A stretch of DNA of 64,000 bases from Sclerodactyla briareus. Lineage: Eukaryota; Echinodermata; Holothuroidea; Dendrochirotida; Sclerodactylidae. The number at the start of each line of letters is the position of its first letter. Within the stretch, counting starts at the first letter, position 1. The notes under the pieces are model-generated. The model was given only the letters and a program-made list of their open reading frames with translations. It searched no databases and had not been told where the DNA came from. Positions 46,985 to 57,930 of this stretch are shown here, piece after piece. The DNA is taken from NCBI GenBank assembly GCA_026419785.1, contig JAODTK010000411.1, forward strand, positions 186,001-250,000, read 5' to 3'. Position numbers and translations under genes: made by a program.

Positions 46985-47920
46985 TATAATTATGGCACAG
47001 CGGAGTTTTCGGAAATGTATTGTCAATTTCAGTGATGTTGATTACTGCCCTAATAGATGGGAAGTGCCGCTCCCTGCAATCTGGGGGTCTGTATGACCTG
47101 ATGACGGGAGACGCGGCATCCGAAGGTGGCGTGAATTTTAAGGCGTATACATCGATCATTTCCCCATTTCCTTCAAAAACGTTTCTTGAGATATAAATTT
47201 TGGAAATTCAGTGTTTTATGGATGTTGCATGCATTGCTTACTCCTTACGGCCCGGAAGTGTTTCCTGCATTCTGGGGTTCTGCGGACAGACAATTTCCCA
47301 CTAGTTGCCCGAAGTGTAAGGAATAAACATCACTCAGTTCCTTCAAGAATGGTCGAGAGGTATGAATTTCGGATATTTATTACTTATTTTAGGGCATGTT
47401 GCTACTGCCATACGGACCGGGAAGTGACGTTTCCTGCATTATGGGGGGGGGGGGGGGGGTCTGTAAGGCAAATAAATCTTGCACGCTACGCGTCGACCAA
47501 TGGTGCCGCAAATTGTGAGGCGTAAACATCGATCGATTACTTCAACAAAGTTCCTTGGAATATAAATTGCGAAAAACCTCATTGTCAATTTTAGGGATGT
47601 TTATTGTTTACTGCAATAAGGCCCGGGAAGTGTCGTTATTTCCTGCTTTCTGGGGCCCGTAAGGGAAAAATCTCCTTTTACGCTACGCGTCAACCTGATG
47701 CGTATAGCCGAATGGTGAGGAATGAACAACGATAAGTTCTTCCGAGAACGTTTTTTAAAATATATATTCAAGTTTATCGTCGATTCAAGGGTTGTTGAAC
47801 TCACTGCCTACGGCCCGGGAGGGACGTGCCGTTTTCTGCAATCTAAGGGGTCTGTGCCTGGAAGGCCAAATTTCGGACGCTACGCTCCAACCTATAGTGT
47901 GTGCTCCGCTTAGATGGCAA
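46985..47920 (+). repeat. Tandem array, about five units of 180-195 bp
   Basis: The unit landmark GGGAAGTG...CCTGCA.T.TGGGG occurs near 47059, 47252, 47431, 47626 and 47817. Each unit also has ATAT.AATT...GAAA, TATTGTCAATTT.AGGGATGTT, TACTGC..TACGGCCCGGGAAGTG, CTGTAAGG.AAAT, CGCTACGCGTC.ACC and GGCGTAAACATCGATC.ATT.CTTC. Divergence between units is substantial. The 147-codon minus frame at 46716-47159 partly derives from this array. Confidence 0.8.
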
Positions 47921-48480
47921 TGCCTCAATTGCCTCCCCCCCCCCCTCTCCCATATGAACACAGATCGCCGGCCTGGACCATGACCTCCTTCTCCAGGTAT
48001 AGCAAATGGGTCCCATTTTCCAGTCAGTTGGGATGACAAGGTGTGGTGAAAGTTGGGGACGCCCATGGATATATTAACACTAAGCCATTCGTTACAGTAT
48101 ATCCCCTCCCTCCACACATTTAAACTGAATTGCTCGGTGGATGAGGTGACGGGAAATTGGGAGGGCCGAAGAAAGGCAAAATATAAATGGATAGAAATGT
48201 ATCGCAATGATCAGGGAAAAAGTGGGAAAAATACCAACGTATAAACAGATAAACTGCCGGGTTCAGGGCTGTTGGGGATGTTGAATGTTGAAGCGTTGGG
48301 GGCACCCCATCAAGTAGGTTTGAACCACCCCCCCCCACTCCGTCGGGAAAGTTAGGACGCGCCGTCACTGGTCGCCCCTGTAGCTTTTTGTTTATTGTGT
48401 CAGAAGTTGGCCCTCATTCACCCTCACAAGGGGGGACAGTGACCGTAAAAGAACTGGTGAGCCTTCACATCTGTTACAGA
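47921..48480. other. Repeat-like C-tract DNA, no gene
   Basis: C runs at about 47934-47943 and 48328-48337 flank short conserved-looking text (GGGTCCCATTTTCCAGTCAGTTGGGATGACAAGGTGTGGTGAAAGTTGG). ACTGGTCGCCCCTG at 48367-48380 resembles element ends. No gene recognised. Confidence 0.4.
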
Positions 48481-48829
48481 CACTGACAGAAGAAAGGTCA
48501 GTCCAAGTCATAAGTTCCTAAATGATAGGAGGGCAAATGCCAAGTCTGCCCCTTATCTTCACAGTGCCAAGTTTAACCTCCTAGAGTTTTCACTAATTAC
48601 GAAACTACCGTACCCAGTACAACTCATTCAATTACAAATTTTCGGACATGAAACACTCTAAATTCAGAGCCTCAGGAATTTCGAGCAACTTGCATCCTCA
48701 TCCCGGCAGGTCAAGTACTCAACTGTCCATAGACAGTTAGAGGACAGTACGATATTGACTTCACAAAGATTTACTGTAAACTAAGTTTCCTCCCATTGCT
48801 GTGTTTTAGTGAGAGAAACCTGTGCTAAT

Positions 48830-48893
48830 ATGAACAGTAGAGTCCGACAGAGAGGAGTGAGCATTGCATTAGTAACGTGGGCGACTTATTGGG
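48830..48893 (+). CDS. Candidate first coding exon, very short
   Basis: An ATG opens 21 codons (MNSRVRQRGVSIALVTWATY, then W) plus 1 nt, ending at a consensus-like donor GG|GTAAGTAA. The basic start followed by a mildly hydrophobic stretch would suit a signal sequence. No downstream partner exon is identified and the reading is too short to name. Confidence 0.22.
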
Positions 48894-48899
48894 GTAAGT

Positions 48900-50860
48900 A
48901 ATTGAATTTAATAGATATCTGACGGCACCACGGCGGAGAGAAAACATAAACTCGATGTGGTCCGGGCTGAGCCACAACCAATCCACAGAATCACGCGGCC
49001 GTGCGTCACAGCCTCCGCGAAATAGGACCGGACAGACAGGACCGACATAGATTTAGACGTGGCTGATAATATGAAGATGTGGATTTACACATAGATGATC
49101 GATATATAGTACTGTAATAGTATAAATGTTTGGACGACTGTGTCTTAATCGCCCTGGCTACGCGTATTACATCCTCTAGTTGTTTTACATATGTACCAGT
49201 GGTGTAACCCGTACCGTCACAATAGTCTAATTAAATTATCAATCTTGCTTCATGTTGTTAAAGCGGCCAATCACGTCATTTCTCAAGCGTGTCAATGGTA
49301 ACTGTATTAACGCCTGCAGTACATATACGCGGGCCTCGTGGAGTTCGGCCTTAATAATCGCATGTAAAACAGCACAGCGTGCGGTGGTGGCAAGTAGGTG
49401 GCAACTACGGCGGAACTACGTGGTATCGCAGAAGACATACTAGTTGGAAAGTTGCTATAATATGGAGCTAAATTAACGCGATTAGTCATCACCTCGCATG
49501 TCTTCTCAATAATACCGAGAAATCCTTTTGAAAAGTCTTTACAAGACAAGATGTAGGGGTTATATACCCATGATCTGCAGGTGGAGTGGAGTAGTTTCAG
49601 CTATAAGTTCGATGGTTGCTGGATCGCAAGATGAGTCATCGAGTCTTGAACAGGACAAGTACTGCACTGACAGGATGAGGGTGATTCTGAGGAGATTATT
49701 GAAAAGGTATTGGGCCGGCTCCAAGTCGACAACTCGCAAGAGATCATGTGCGGAAAAAAATGGAGAGAATGCAATACATGAGCACATTGTAAGGTCGTGT
49801 TCCAGTTTCTCGAAGGAAAGTAGATCGGCGTATATAGGGGAAAAGGAGGCCAAGTAACGCATGCCTAGTTAGCAGAATTGTGGCAAGCTGATAGCTGACC
49901 TGCTGAACACTATATATAATGATTTTGTTATCGTCTGCAGCACGGTCTTTCTTTATTTCCGGAAGAACAGAGAAGGAGAGGTATGAAGTGGAACATATTT
50001 ACAGCAGCTGTCGGTTTGGGTTAAGGTCAATATAGCTCCTCGCGCGCGGTATTTCTATGGGCGGTCAGTCGTTTCGTTCCGTTTCGTTTATTTCTTTTTC
50101 CACAATGAAATTTAACAGTAACGAAAGAAAAAGAAAAAAAAAAAACTCTGAAGAGTAAAAATGGAGGAAATGCACTGGAATCCCCGGTGGGCACATAGAT
50201 GATCGATAAAATCATGGATGCAGATCCGTTGCTCGTCTAGTGGCTCTAGTGTGAACAAAATGGTTTGCTTATAGGAGAAGGAGTCTTCAAGCACGGTGGG
50301 AACGTAGCTCTGTTGGCTAAGCTGAAACTAACTGCTGCAGAAGGGCAAGGGACCTTAGCTGCCTCGGCAACTGGGTCGAAGCTATGAAGTACATGCTAGA
50401 GAATGAAAGGCTAGGGTCTATTCAATTACCTCTACCCAAACGCAATCGTTATCGTGAGCCATGCAATTCGGTGCGCCGCTTTTCACTGCCAAGTCAACCT
50501 AGAGGCTATAGCCTGATCGACGCCCCTGCTCATTTCGATCTACCCAACCAACCGTTGAACGGTTGTATTACACACTGAGATCTGGACAAATGAATTCTGC
50601 TTGCAAATTCTATGAAATACATGTCAATAAACTCCCTCATAGTCTGTTGAAGCGAGAATGCGCAGGCGCACAAATATTATACGACGTTCGCCGTTACGCG
50701 TTATGTCCGCTTTGGCTTTTCAGCTGCACTCGCGGTTACCGTGGTTTATATTTGACGAGTTGACAGACAGGCAGCTCTGAGCTACTAGTTGGAGTAGGCC
50801 TATTGCTATTTCGGCCTAACTAACCGCACCACTCGAAGGCGTGGAGGGGGTTGTTGTGTC
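48900..50860. other. Unique DNA upstream of the Rh exon, no gene assigned
   Basis: Short open frames on both strands at 49528-49862 and a 64-codon frame at 50384-50578 (MKYMLENERLGSIQLPLPKR start) have protein-like composition but no recognised domain. A short RMRVILRRLLKRY segment at about 49673-49711 recalls a ribosomal protein L19 helix but does not continue as one. Confidence 0.35.
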
Positions 50861-50863
50861 GGG

Positions 50864-50872
50864 TATAAATAG
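50864..50872 (+). promoter_or_regulatory. TATA box of the Rh-type gene
   Basis: TATAAATAG, a near-consensus TATA box, lies 281 bases before the Rh start codon. Transcription would be expected to start about 30 bases on, near CGTCTGACTAAAA (50881-50893). No ATG occurs from there to 51145, so the 5' leader of about 250 nt has no competing upstream start. This supports a functional core promoter, although it has not been shown experimentally. Confidence 0.55.
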
Positions 50873-51144
50873 GAGACCCTCGTCTGACTAAAACGTATAC
50901 GGCCTTGCAATACCCTGGACCTCTGAACAACAGGTGATCAGTCACTTCCAGCACACACGCGCTATTTACCGATAGCGTGCAAACAGTAGGCATATAGCAC
51001 AGCCAAACCAAGGTTAAGCTGAAATTAGATAACTTGTGAGTGTGATCACTGTCCGGGAATCTGTGGAGTGCGGCCGGTAGTCCATTTGTCATTTCCCTGA
51101 ATCGTCCCTGGAACGAGAAGTAGAACAACTCGGTATCTTTTCAA

Positions 51145-51294
51145 ATGGCGTGGTTTCGAGGAAAACTCTCCGTGGTTATTCTGCTAGCCCAGGTCGTCTT
51201 CATTCTGCTCTTCGGGCTGTTTGCGCAGTACGACGAAGAGGCGGATCGCACAAGGGTGGGGAACACGACAATGCCATCAATAGGTTCTATGGAG
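51145..51294 (+). CDS. Rhesus-type ammonium/CO2 channel, first coding exon
   Basis: The ATG opens exactly 50 codons in phase 0, ending at GGAG|GTGAGT, a strong donor. The peptide starts MAWFRGKLSVVILLAQVVFI, continues LLFGLFAQYDEEAD, and ends with an NTT glycosylation sequon and PSIGSME. This is the layout of the N-terminus of Rh glycoproteins (RhAG/RhBG/RhCG and invertebrate Rh50): a short cytoplasmic start, a first membrane helix (about residues 9-27) with Q..FI.LFG.F, an acidic YD..AD motif, and a glycosylated first extracellular loop. Rh proteins are trimeric plasma-membrane channels that conduct NH3 and possibly CO2, used in ammonia excretion. No ATG lies upstream as far as the TATA box. 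Exon 2 (normally with a YP.FQDVHVM-type segment) was not found, so intron 1 would exceed 12.7 kb or the gene is partial. Confidence 0.7.
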
Positions 51295-51299
51295 GTGAG

Positions 51300-52300
51300 T
51301 ACCTAAATTAATTTGCTTGTTAGCCAGGGGGGACCGGTCCACCCCCTTGAAAAGGAGGGGGATGAATCACTCGCAATGTGGGTTTCACGTTTATGTCCAT
51401 TTAATTCCCTGTTACGCCCCTGTTTTTGACAGCCCCCCCCCCCTCCCTGCTTGTTCGTTTCAAATTCTCAATTGGTGATGGCCGCGCTCTCAATCACACG
51501 ATAAATTGAAACCCTGAATGAATTACCCTCAATGTTTTACCGAAAGAGGCGGGATATTAGACATCAAATCTGGCATGATGGCCTGATAAAGTTCTCAGCA
51601 AGATCAGTCTGCGGACGGCTTAATGCCGTGTATGGGCCTCCCGGGAGAATTTGCTCCCTCTCTAACACTGTATGCCAACCGATACGGTAGGTTTAAAACC
51701 ATAACCGGTGAATATATCACCAATCATAGCACTGAAATATAACCCACGTCCAGAGTAGTATGTATGCTACCTTGGTTGTCCTATTCACAGTGAGAAAGAA
51801 TCGTGAGAAGGGGGTCGGGGTACAATGAGAGAATGAAAAAAACAATACGTATGCGAGGAAACACATGCAAGATAGGGGCGACGACCGGAATTCGCGGAGT
51901 CGCATTTCCCATGTTAAATTACGAAATCGCGTTTCCTTTCCGGTCGCCGCCACGGAAAGTGGTGAAAAGTAACGGAATATAAACTATTCTACCAGATTCC
52001 ATGTTATTCATTATATAGTAGCGAATATAGGCCTACTCGTACTCACACAATGTACGTGGACTGATAACGTACAACTACAAGGTTCTGAGTTTTCTGCTTT
52101 ATAAAAAGCAAATTCTGTTTTTCCACGACTGTAATGTAACATAATTTTTGCCGGTATGTAGCCTATACACGCTGCACACCACCAGAATTTCACCCGCATG
52201 CCTGGGTAAGAAGGAAATTACCCCGGCTTTGCTGGGTGCTTACTTGCAAGTATAGACTGGGGCCCACATGAATATCGTCAGCAGCCGCATATGTAGTGAC
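51300..52300. other. Probable Rh intron 1, start
   Basis: A C run at 51432-51444 (AGCCCCCCCCCCCTCCC) lies in otherwise mixed DNA with no clear exon. The minus frames at 51717-51953 and 52011-52199 have no recognised domain. Confidence 0.4.
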
Positions 52301-52305
52301 CTATT

Positions 52306-52377
52306 CACGGTATTAATTGTGCGGGCATATAATAGGTCAGTGACCTATATATATATGCCCGCACAATAAATACCGTG
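52306..52377. repeat. 72 bp near-perfect palindrome
   Basis: The arms 52306-52331 and 52352-52377 (26 nt each, CACGGTATT...GCGGGCATATA and its complement) differ at one position. The 20-base centre holds a second palindrome, ATAGGTCA G TGACCTAT (52332-52348). The whole would fold into one long hairpin. Confidence 0.9.
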
Positions 52378-52564
52378 ACAATAACATCACTATCAAGTAT
52401 ATACGTTCATTAGCGATGTTATAGTTACGGTTACCTGTTCATATTCTTTCACATCAGCGACGTCCAGTCAATTAATCAGTTCAATACCTCGCCCATGCTA
52501 TTGGGGATTGATTAATGTGTCACCAGCCTGAGACTTTCACGAGCAAATATAGTTTAGCGCCAAA

Positions 52565-52921
52565 AACTAGACCAGTCTGACTGTCAAACTAGACCATCTT
52601 GGCAACTCCGTTTCGGAACCAAGGACAGGAAAGTTGAATGTATTTTAAATGTCTCTATTGAGTGTCAATGATCTCGAGTTCACAAGTGAAACTGTCACGA
52701 CACCTCGCCACCGTAGGCTATAGTCATGAGTGTGTGATCGAAAAAAAAACTAGACCTCTCTGATTGTCAAACTAGACCATTTTGGCAACCCCGTTTCCGA
52801 ACTCCGGACAGGAAAAGTTAAATGTAATTTAAAAATGTATTCTGTTACGATCTTTCGAGTTCACAAGTGGAACTGACACGACATCTCGCCGCGTATAGGT
52901 CATGCGTGATCGACTGGCTGT
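52565..52921 (+). repeat. Two-unit direct repeat, about 180 bp
   Basis: AAAACTAGACC..TCTGA.TGTCAAACTAGACCAT.TTGGCAAC.CCGTTTC starts near 52565 and near 52744. Each unit continues GGACAGGAAA.GTT.AATGTA.TTTAAA, GATCT.GAGTTCACAAGTG.AACTG.CACGACA.CTCGCC and a final TAGTCATG/TAGGTCATG...GTGATCGA. Each unit also contains a shorter internal repeat, AACTAGACCA. The two units are near 85-90% alike by eye. Confidence 0.85.
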
Positions 52922-52985
52922 CGAGATATGCACCCGGGACTCGCATTTCTTTGTGAGAATTGATAAATTATAGTTCGCAGAGCCT

Positions 52986-53068
52986 GCTCACCCCCATGGG
53001 GCGATCGAGTGAAAGAAGTCTCGGTTAGAGGGAGAAGAACCGCAACAGGTGGCTCCAATCGAAGAGGA
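52986..53068 (-). CDS. Candidate short coding exon, doubtful
   Basis: On the minus strand an open segment beginning MFPLRLEPPVAVLLPLTETS (first codon at about 53066-53068) reads to CATGGGG|GTGAGC. The start is hydrophobic and signal-like. No family is recognised, and it abuts the 180 bp repeat, so it may be chance. Confidence 0.17.
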
Positions 53069-53689
53069 AACATCTTGTCAAGATAAAATCTCAAATGTCC
53101 CAGGTGCCATGTGTTCGCTAGATTGGGAAGGGCTGCCCATTTCTAGCTCTAAAGTTGCGTACTTATTTTGTTTTGGTAGGATAGTACAGCTCAATTTCTG
53201 ACCTGTCTTAAGTAAGGTCAGAGGCATTGTCAAAACGAAAATTCTTCTTCTTCTTTTTTACCTCCATCGTAACCTGCCGAATTCGAAAAGTTGACTTCTT
53301 CCTAACTTTGGTTTTCACAAAATCAATCACGCTCATTTTTAAATCCGACCATCCTGCACTTTATAATTCAAGGACGGCGACGTTGAACTGAAGTAAAACT
53401 GAAACAGGGAATTAAGAGGTGAAGCGGTATAAATGACGCTTTGCGAGCGAGTGGTTCCCAGGCATGTCTCGTCCGAAATCAGTGCCGCTGTACTTCACAG
53501 TCCTGCTATCGTGCTGGTTGGACTTTTGGGGTTCATTTCGGGTGGTAGGGTTACCAGCATGATAAGTTCCGTCTGTCGGCTATGAGGAGTCACGTGAGGC
53601 ATACATCATCCGTTTTCCAGGTTTAAATATGTTTGATTTCTACGAGTTCAGAAAGCCAAGTAGGGCTCATAAATTAACTTTTGCCGTAT

Positions 53690-53908
53690 TGGTCATGGTG
53701 CTCGGATGAATATCGTGGCAGGCCGGGTTGTAACAATTTCCAACCTGCCAGCAGCTGCCGCCATTTAACGTCCCCTCCGAAAGGACGAGCAGTGTACCTT
53801 CGCAAGACCTCGCCACACTGTGGAAAAGCCTCGTACTGCTGAAATTCAAACCCGGAAGCTTTGCTTGCAAAGAGTCACCGATACCACTCACCAATCTTCT
53901 GCCTTTGA
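53690..53908 (-). mobile_element. tRNA-Ala-like SINE
   Basis: On the minus strand the head reads GAGTGGTATCGGTGACTC (A-box region), TTTGCAAGCAAAG (anticodon stem-loop with TGC, as in tRNA-Ala; 53859-53871 in plus coordinates), and CCGGGTTTGAATTTCAGC (B-box region, 53841-53853). A body with CTCGTCCTTTCGGAGGGGACGTTAAATGG follows. A folded tRNA-like head, decayed at box positions, joined to an unrelated body is the structure of a tRNA-derived SINE. The GGGGACGTTAAA text is common in invertebrate repeats. Confidence 0.55.
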
Positions 53909-53911
53909 TAC

Positions 53912-54106
53912 TCAATAGAAAAAGTGGTCGGATCTGGAGTTACTGATCGTCCGTCGCATGGCGACGTAGGAATGCTCTTCCGGGAGAAAGTTGAGCTTAC
54001 ACCCTGCCTTGATATCTCTGAGCATATAGCCAGAGCCTAACTGGAGCGGAGGGCAGAATGTCGCCAGTTTTCGTTCACGATCGAATGACCAAGGTGTTTT
54101 GATGCT
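53912..54106 (-). CDS. Open coding-like segment, unknown
   Basis: On the minus strand 64 codons are open between a TAA at 54107-54109 and a TGA at 53912-53914. The peptide includes TPWSFDRERKLATFCPPLQL, then GSGYMLRDIKAGCKLNFLPE, and ends SNSRSDHFFY. The composition is protein-like, and the segment is immediately followed by the SINE. It has no upstream ATG, so it would need to be spliced. It may alternatively be part of the mobile element. No family is recognised. Confidence 0.25.
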   Translation of the reverse strand, partial: SIKTPWSFDRERKLATFCPPLQLGSGYMLRDIKAGCKLNFLPEEHSYVAMRRTISNSRSDHFFY

Positions 54107-54239
54107 TTAATTGGACTTCTGAACCCGTAGCAATCAAACCAGCTGGTGAATAGGACTATTTTCTCTCGGTGTAATGCGAATCGCCACGCCTAGAAGCGGT
54201 ATAGCCTATAGGTTCCAATATTCGGTACCGGTAGGTCTG

Positions 54240-55135
54240 GAATCGGTCTCGACCCTCCTTTTGTGCCAGGTGGTCTAAGCGCGCCACCCTGCAGTTGGTC
54301 CGGCCTGGAGATGCATCTATATATAGGCCTATACCCAACTGATCGTTAATTAATAGTATAGTAGGCCTACAGTCCAGACGCTTTGGGGGAGCACATTTTC
54401 GGGATCAGTTCCCCAATGCATATAGATACGCCACTGTTCGGTAAGGTGAAATAAGGTTCGTGGCCCATATTGTCGTTCAAATAAGTCACAGCGCCTATAG
54501 GCAGTCACGATAAGGATGGTTGGCCCAACGCCACACAAGAGCCGCCACTGTTCGCCAGGCGGTAGCCCAAATGCCCCTGTAACTACCTCTCTGTTCTGTC
54601 GGGTGCAATAGGATCATGGGACCTACGACCCCTTTCAAATAGGTCATTGTTTAGCCATCTCGGCCCTATTTCCGAGATAAGTCGTTATAGCCCATGCCCA
54701 TTAGATACGCCGCGTTCAGACAAAGCACGAATAAGGTGCGGTGACCTTTGCCCGTTTCAATACACCAATGTCAGCCAGGCACAACTTAGTTTCCGATAGC
54801 CAACGCCTCTTATATACCCCATCGGTCAGGTCGGTGGCCTGAGGCCCTTTCAAGTATACGCCACCGTTCAGCCGGGCACAACTGGAATCAGTAAACCCAA
54901 CACTCTCTTCAAAACGGTACCGACATTCAGGCAAGGGACAATTACGATCGTTGAGGGCCTAATATCCCTTGAAATACGTCATCGCCAGTCAAGGCAACAA
55001 ACTAGGATTGGCAGCCCCCCCCCCCCCTCCTTTATATAACCCACTGTTCAGCCAGGTACAATTAGGTTCGATCGTCCACGATCGTCCAGAGTCCCTCAAG
55101 TGGGTCAACAGTTTAGCTTGCGTCATTCTCATCAA
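54240..55135 (-). repeat. Minisatellite, about 60 bp unit, 12 or so copies
   Basis: The unit is roughly CGCCACTGTTCAGCCAGGCACAATTAGGATCGTTGGCCCAA followed by CCCTTTCAAATA. Recognisable starts fall near 54427, 54544, 54650, 54708, 54764, 54820, 54862, 54920, 54981, 55042 and 55105. Units are heavily diverged. A detached copy lies at 55425-55490. Strand orientation is arbitrary. Confidence 0.75.
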
Positions 55136-55424
55136 GCCCTATTTCGGGAGCGGTGGCACTATATTCTCGTAAATGGCATTATGCCACCGGTACAGATCGT
55201 TACAATCACACTCTTATAACTTTCGTGTATAATTTACATAATAATAGGTAACTAGCACACATCCCGAATTGTTGGGGAAGAATTTAAAACACATCATTGT
55301 GGAGGGGTACAAAAAATATATACACGACATGTGGCAGATTATACACAATGATTGGTGATTGGTTACACAGCACCATGAAGTTGTTGCTAGTGTTACACAA
55401 CATTTTCAAGAGTGTAGGAGGATC

Positions 55425-55490
55425 GTTGGCCCAATTCCCTTTCAAATTCGCCACTGTTCAGCCCGATAGAGCTAGGATCGCTGGCTCTCA
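55425..55490. repeat. Detached copy of the 60 bp minisatellite unit
   Basis: GGATCGTTGGCCCAATTCCCTTTCAAATTCGCCACTGTTCAGCCCGATAGAGCTAGGATCGCTGGC matches the consensus closely. It is separated from the main array by about 290 bases of unrelated AT-rich DNA, which may be an insertion into the array. Confidence 0.75.
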
Positions 55491-55499
55491 GGCTGTCAG

Positions 55500-57930
55500 A
55501 GTTTCATACTCGCTGAACATCATTGTTGCCTCTATCCGAAAATACGTAAGAATGAAAAAACAGTAACAGTTGTGTTATATACAGGTGGGAACTGAAACGA
55601 GGGAATCTCCATGCGCGCAGTAAACTGTGGCAAGTCTAAAACTCTGTGGGATGTGAATGCAGAATGCGGCAATGTATATATGCATACGTTCACGTCAACA
55701 GCTGGCCGACAGTCAAAAAGGCGCTCATTGTACAGGCTGTTACGCCTCCATAGACACTCATTTGTGTTGTGGTTCGGACAACTCAATTAGACAGTTAAAC
55801 AACAGGGAGGTCAAACAAGAAGCTCGAAGTCGACAATAGCCTGAATTAGGTGTCCTAAAATGTTTACTTAACGTGGTTTGTATACATACCCATATCAAAC
55901 GTCAGTGGGAGATATCAACTTGATAAGACTAAAGTCCATCTATTCCAATGCCCCAATTTATCAGTAGTAGGTGGACTACACCTGCATGTAGTTTGTAGTT
56001 GAGTAATTCAGTCATATTTACATCGATCCGCGGATATCTCTCTGCACTCATATAAATTATCCATATGATCCAGTGCATGTCACCAGGTGTTGGAGCTGGA
56101 ATGTAGGCCTATTTCTGTTTCCGACCTCCAGCTGATGACAAAGTGGTTGATTTGAACTAGACACAAAACTGTGTCGCGATTCGTTGCCATAGCTGACAGG
56201 CTATGGCTAATGAGGCCAAACCAGAAGACTTGTGTTACCCCTTATTAGATATTGTCGGTTTACTTGAAATTCTATATAGTTGCACACTTGGAATTCCAAA
56301 TATTATCCATCCACCAACTGACAATTCTGACAAAGTTTGGAAATCACAAAAAGCAAGTAAATTTGACCTCCGGCAAGTTTCGTTCACATAGGAAAAACTT
56401 TGAATTTTCGCGTAAATTATGCAAATTAGCTGATTAGTGGGATGAAGCAGTACATACAAAAGTCATATGGGGTCAACAATGGATATTGCCAAGTGGCACG
56501 TAGAATCCAATGACCCCTGCTGTTGGGTAGGTATTGATTGATAGGCTATTTCAGACATCGATATCACTCTGTTGACCTCAGATAAGCTTTACCTGACCAC
56601 ACAACTTCAGAGGGGGGGGGGGGGGGGGGTTTGAGGCAACAAGTAGAGAGTCGGCAGTTTCAAGTATAGCCAGTTATGCCAGTAAGTCTGATTAGAAGTT
56701 CCACGATGACAACCGTATTCTTCTCGAGCAGGGCTAGGTAAATACGGGACATGTTGTCATTGACCCAGATGTTAAAAGATATCTGTTCTTTGTTAAGAAA
56801 CAACAGGTTTGGGATATTGTATAAGTGTTAAATTTCACTGAGGCCTTTAGAAGTTTTTCATCTCAGTCAAGCTGTTTGCAATTGTGTGCTGAGACCTGTC
56901 ATGATGGAGGGGAGGGAGGGGTGGTGGTTGGGATACTGTTCCCGGCTGTGTTGGTTTTGACTTGAAGCTCTGGGTCACCCGCGGTGAGGGGGCCTTACAT
57001 GTACCGCTATTGTTGGACACAGTGTATCAACCAGGATGTTTTGCCTGCAGCGACCTTCCGTTATTTCAGGCTTTTCTTCCCAGTGAACCTGTATGCGGGG
57101 CACTCCACCCCCACCCTCTGCCATATACACTATTGGTGGTACCTTTCTAAATCTGACTTTAGATTGGCCTACTTGTTTAGAATGCCCATAAATAAATCAT
57201 CAAAATTTGCCATAGGCCACTGGGAGTTAGGGCATGCATAGCTACACTGAGAGCTTAATATACAAGTAAACTTTGCAAGTTTATAGGTGTGTCCTTGAGA
57301 CTGGACCCGTGATAACATGAAACCATTGTTGACTATAGGACAGAATGGGTGAAGGATTTTATGCTCATAATGCAGTGCCACAAGACAATATCAGTTTGTC
57401 CAGGGAAATTATGTGTATATTGAAAAGGTGCACTAAGGTGGACAGTTGGGAGTCATACAGGTGTGTTTACAGTAATACCCACACACTATTACTTGGGTGG
57501 CATCTGAAGGTGCAGGTTTTCTCAAATTGGGTATCACATACCCCTGGCTGAGGGATATATATCGGGGCACTGGGTACAATTATGTCAAATATCTTTATCC
57601 TGACACAAGCATCCTAAATTCGCTGAGTGGCAGGTGGCTAACGAATATTATAAGTTCAAACAAATGTAGGCTCCCATGTATACCGAAAATGCATGCAGTT
57701 CGCCTGGACGACCAAATCTTTCCATTACAACATCCTTCTAAAATGTTTGTTGCCAAGATGTCAATGTCACATGTCAAATTTAGCAACATTCCCGTGTTTT
57801 GGCGTCTGAACTTCACACATGTGCGTTCCTTGAGATAGCTCGTTATAGGAGTGTTGCATAATTAGTTCTAATTCATTTATGGCTGTGTCCACACAAGACG
57901 AATCTGGTCATCACAAAAAATAGCACTCAA
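55500..57930. other. Mostly unique DNA, no gene recognised
   Basis: A G tract lies at 56612-56630 and a purine-rich patch at 56905-56930. Short frames at 56962-57150, 57345-57551 and 57497-57838 have no recognised domain. No splice-bounded exon stands out. Confidence 0.4.

Noticed and set aside
46716..47159. 147-codon minus-strand frame
   Set aside because: It runs through a SINE copy and into the first unit of the 190 bp array, so it is repeat-derived.
49673..49860. RMRVILRRLLKRY stretch resembling a ribosomal protein L19 helix
   Set aside because: The likeness covers only about a dozen Arg/Leu-rich residues and needs an inserted codon. The following residues do not match.
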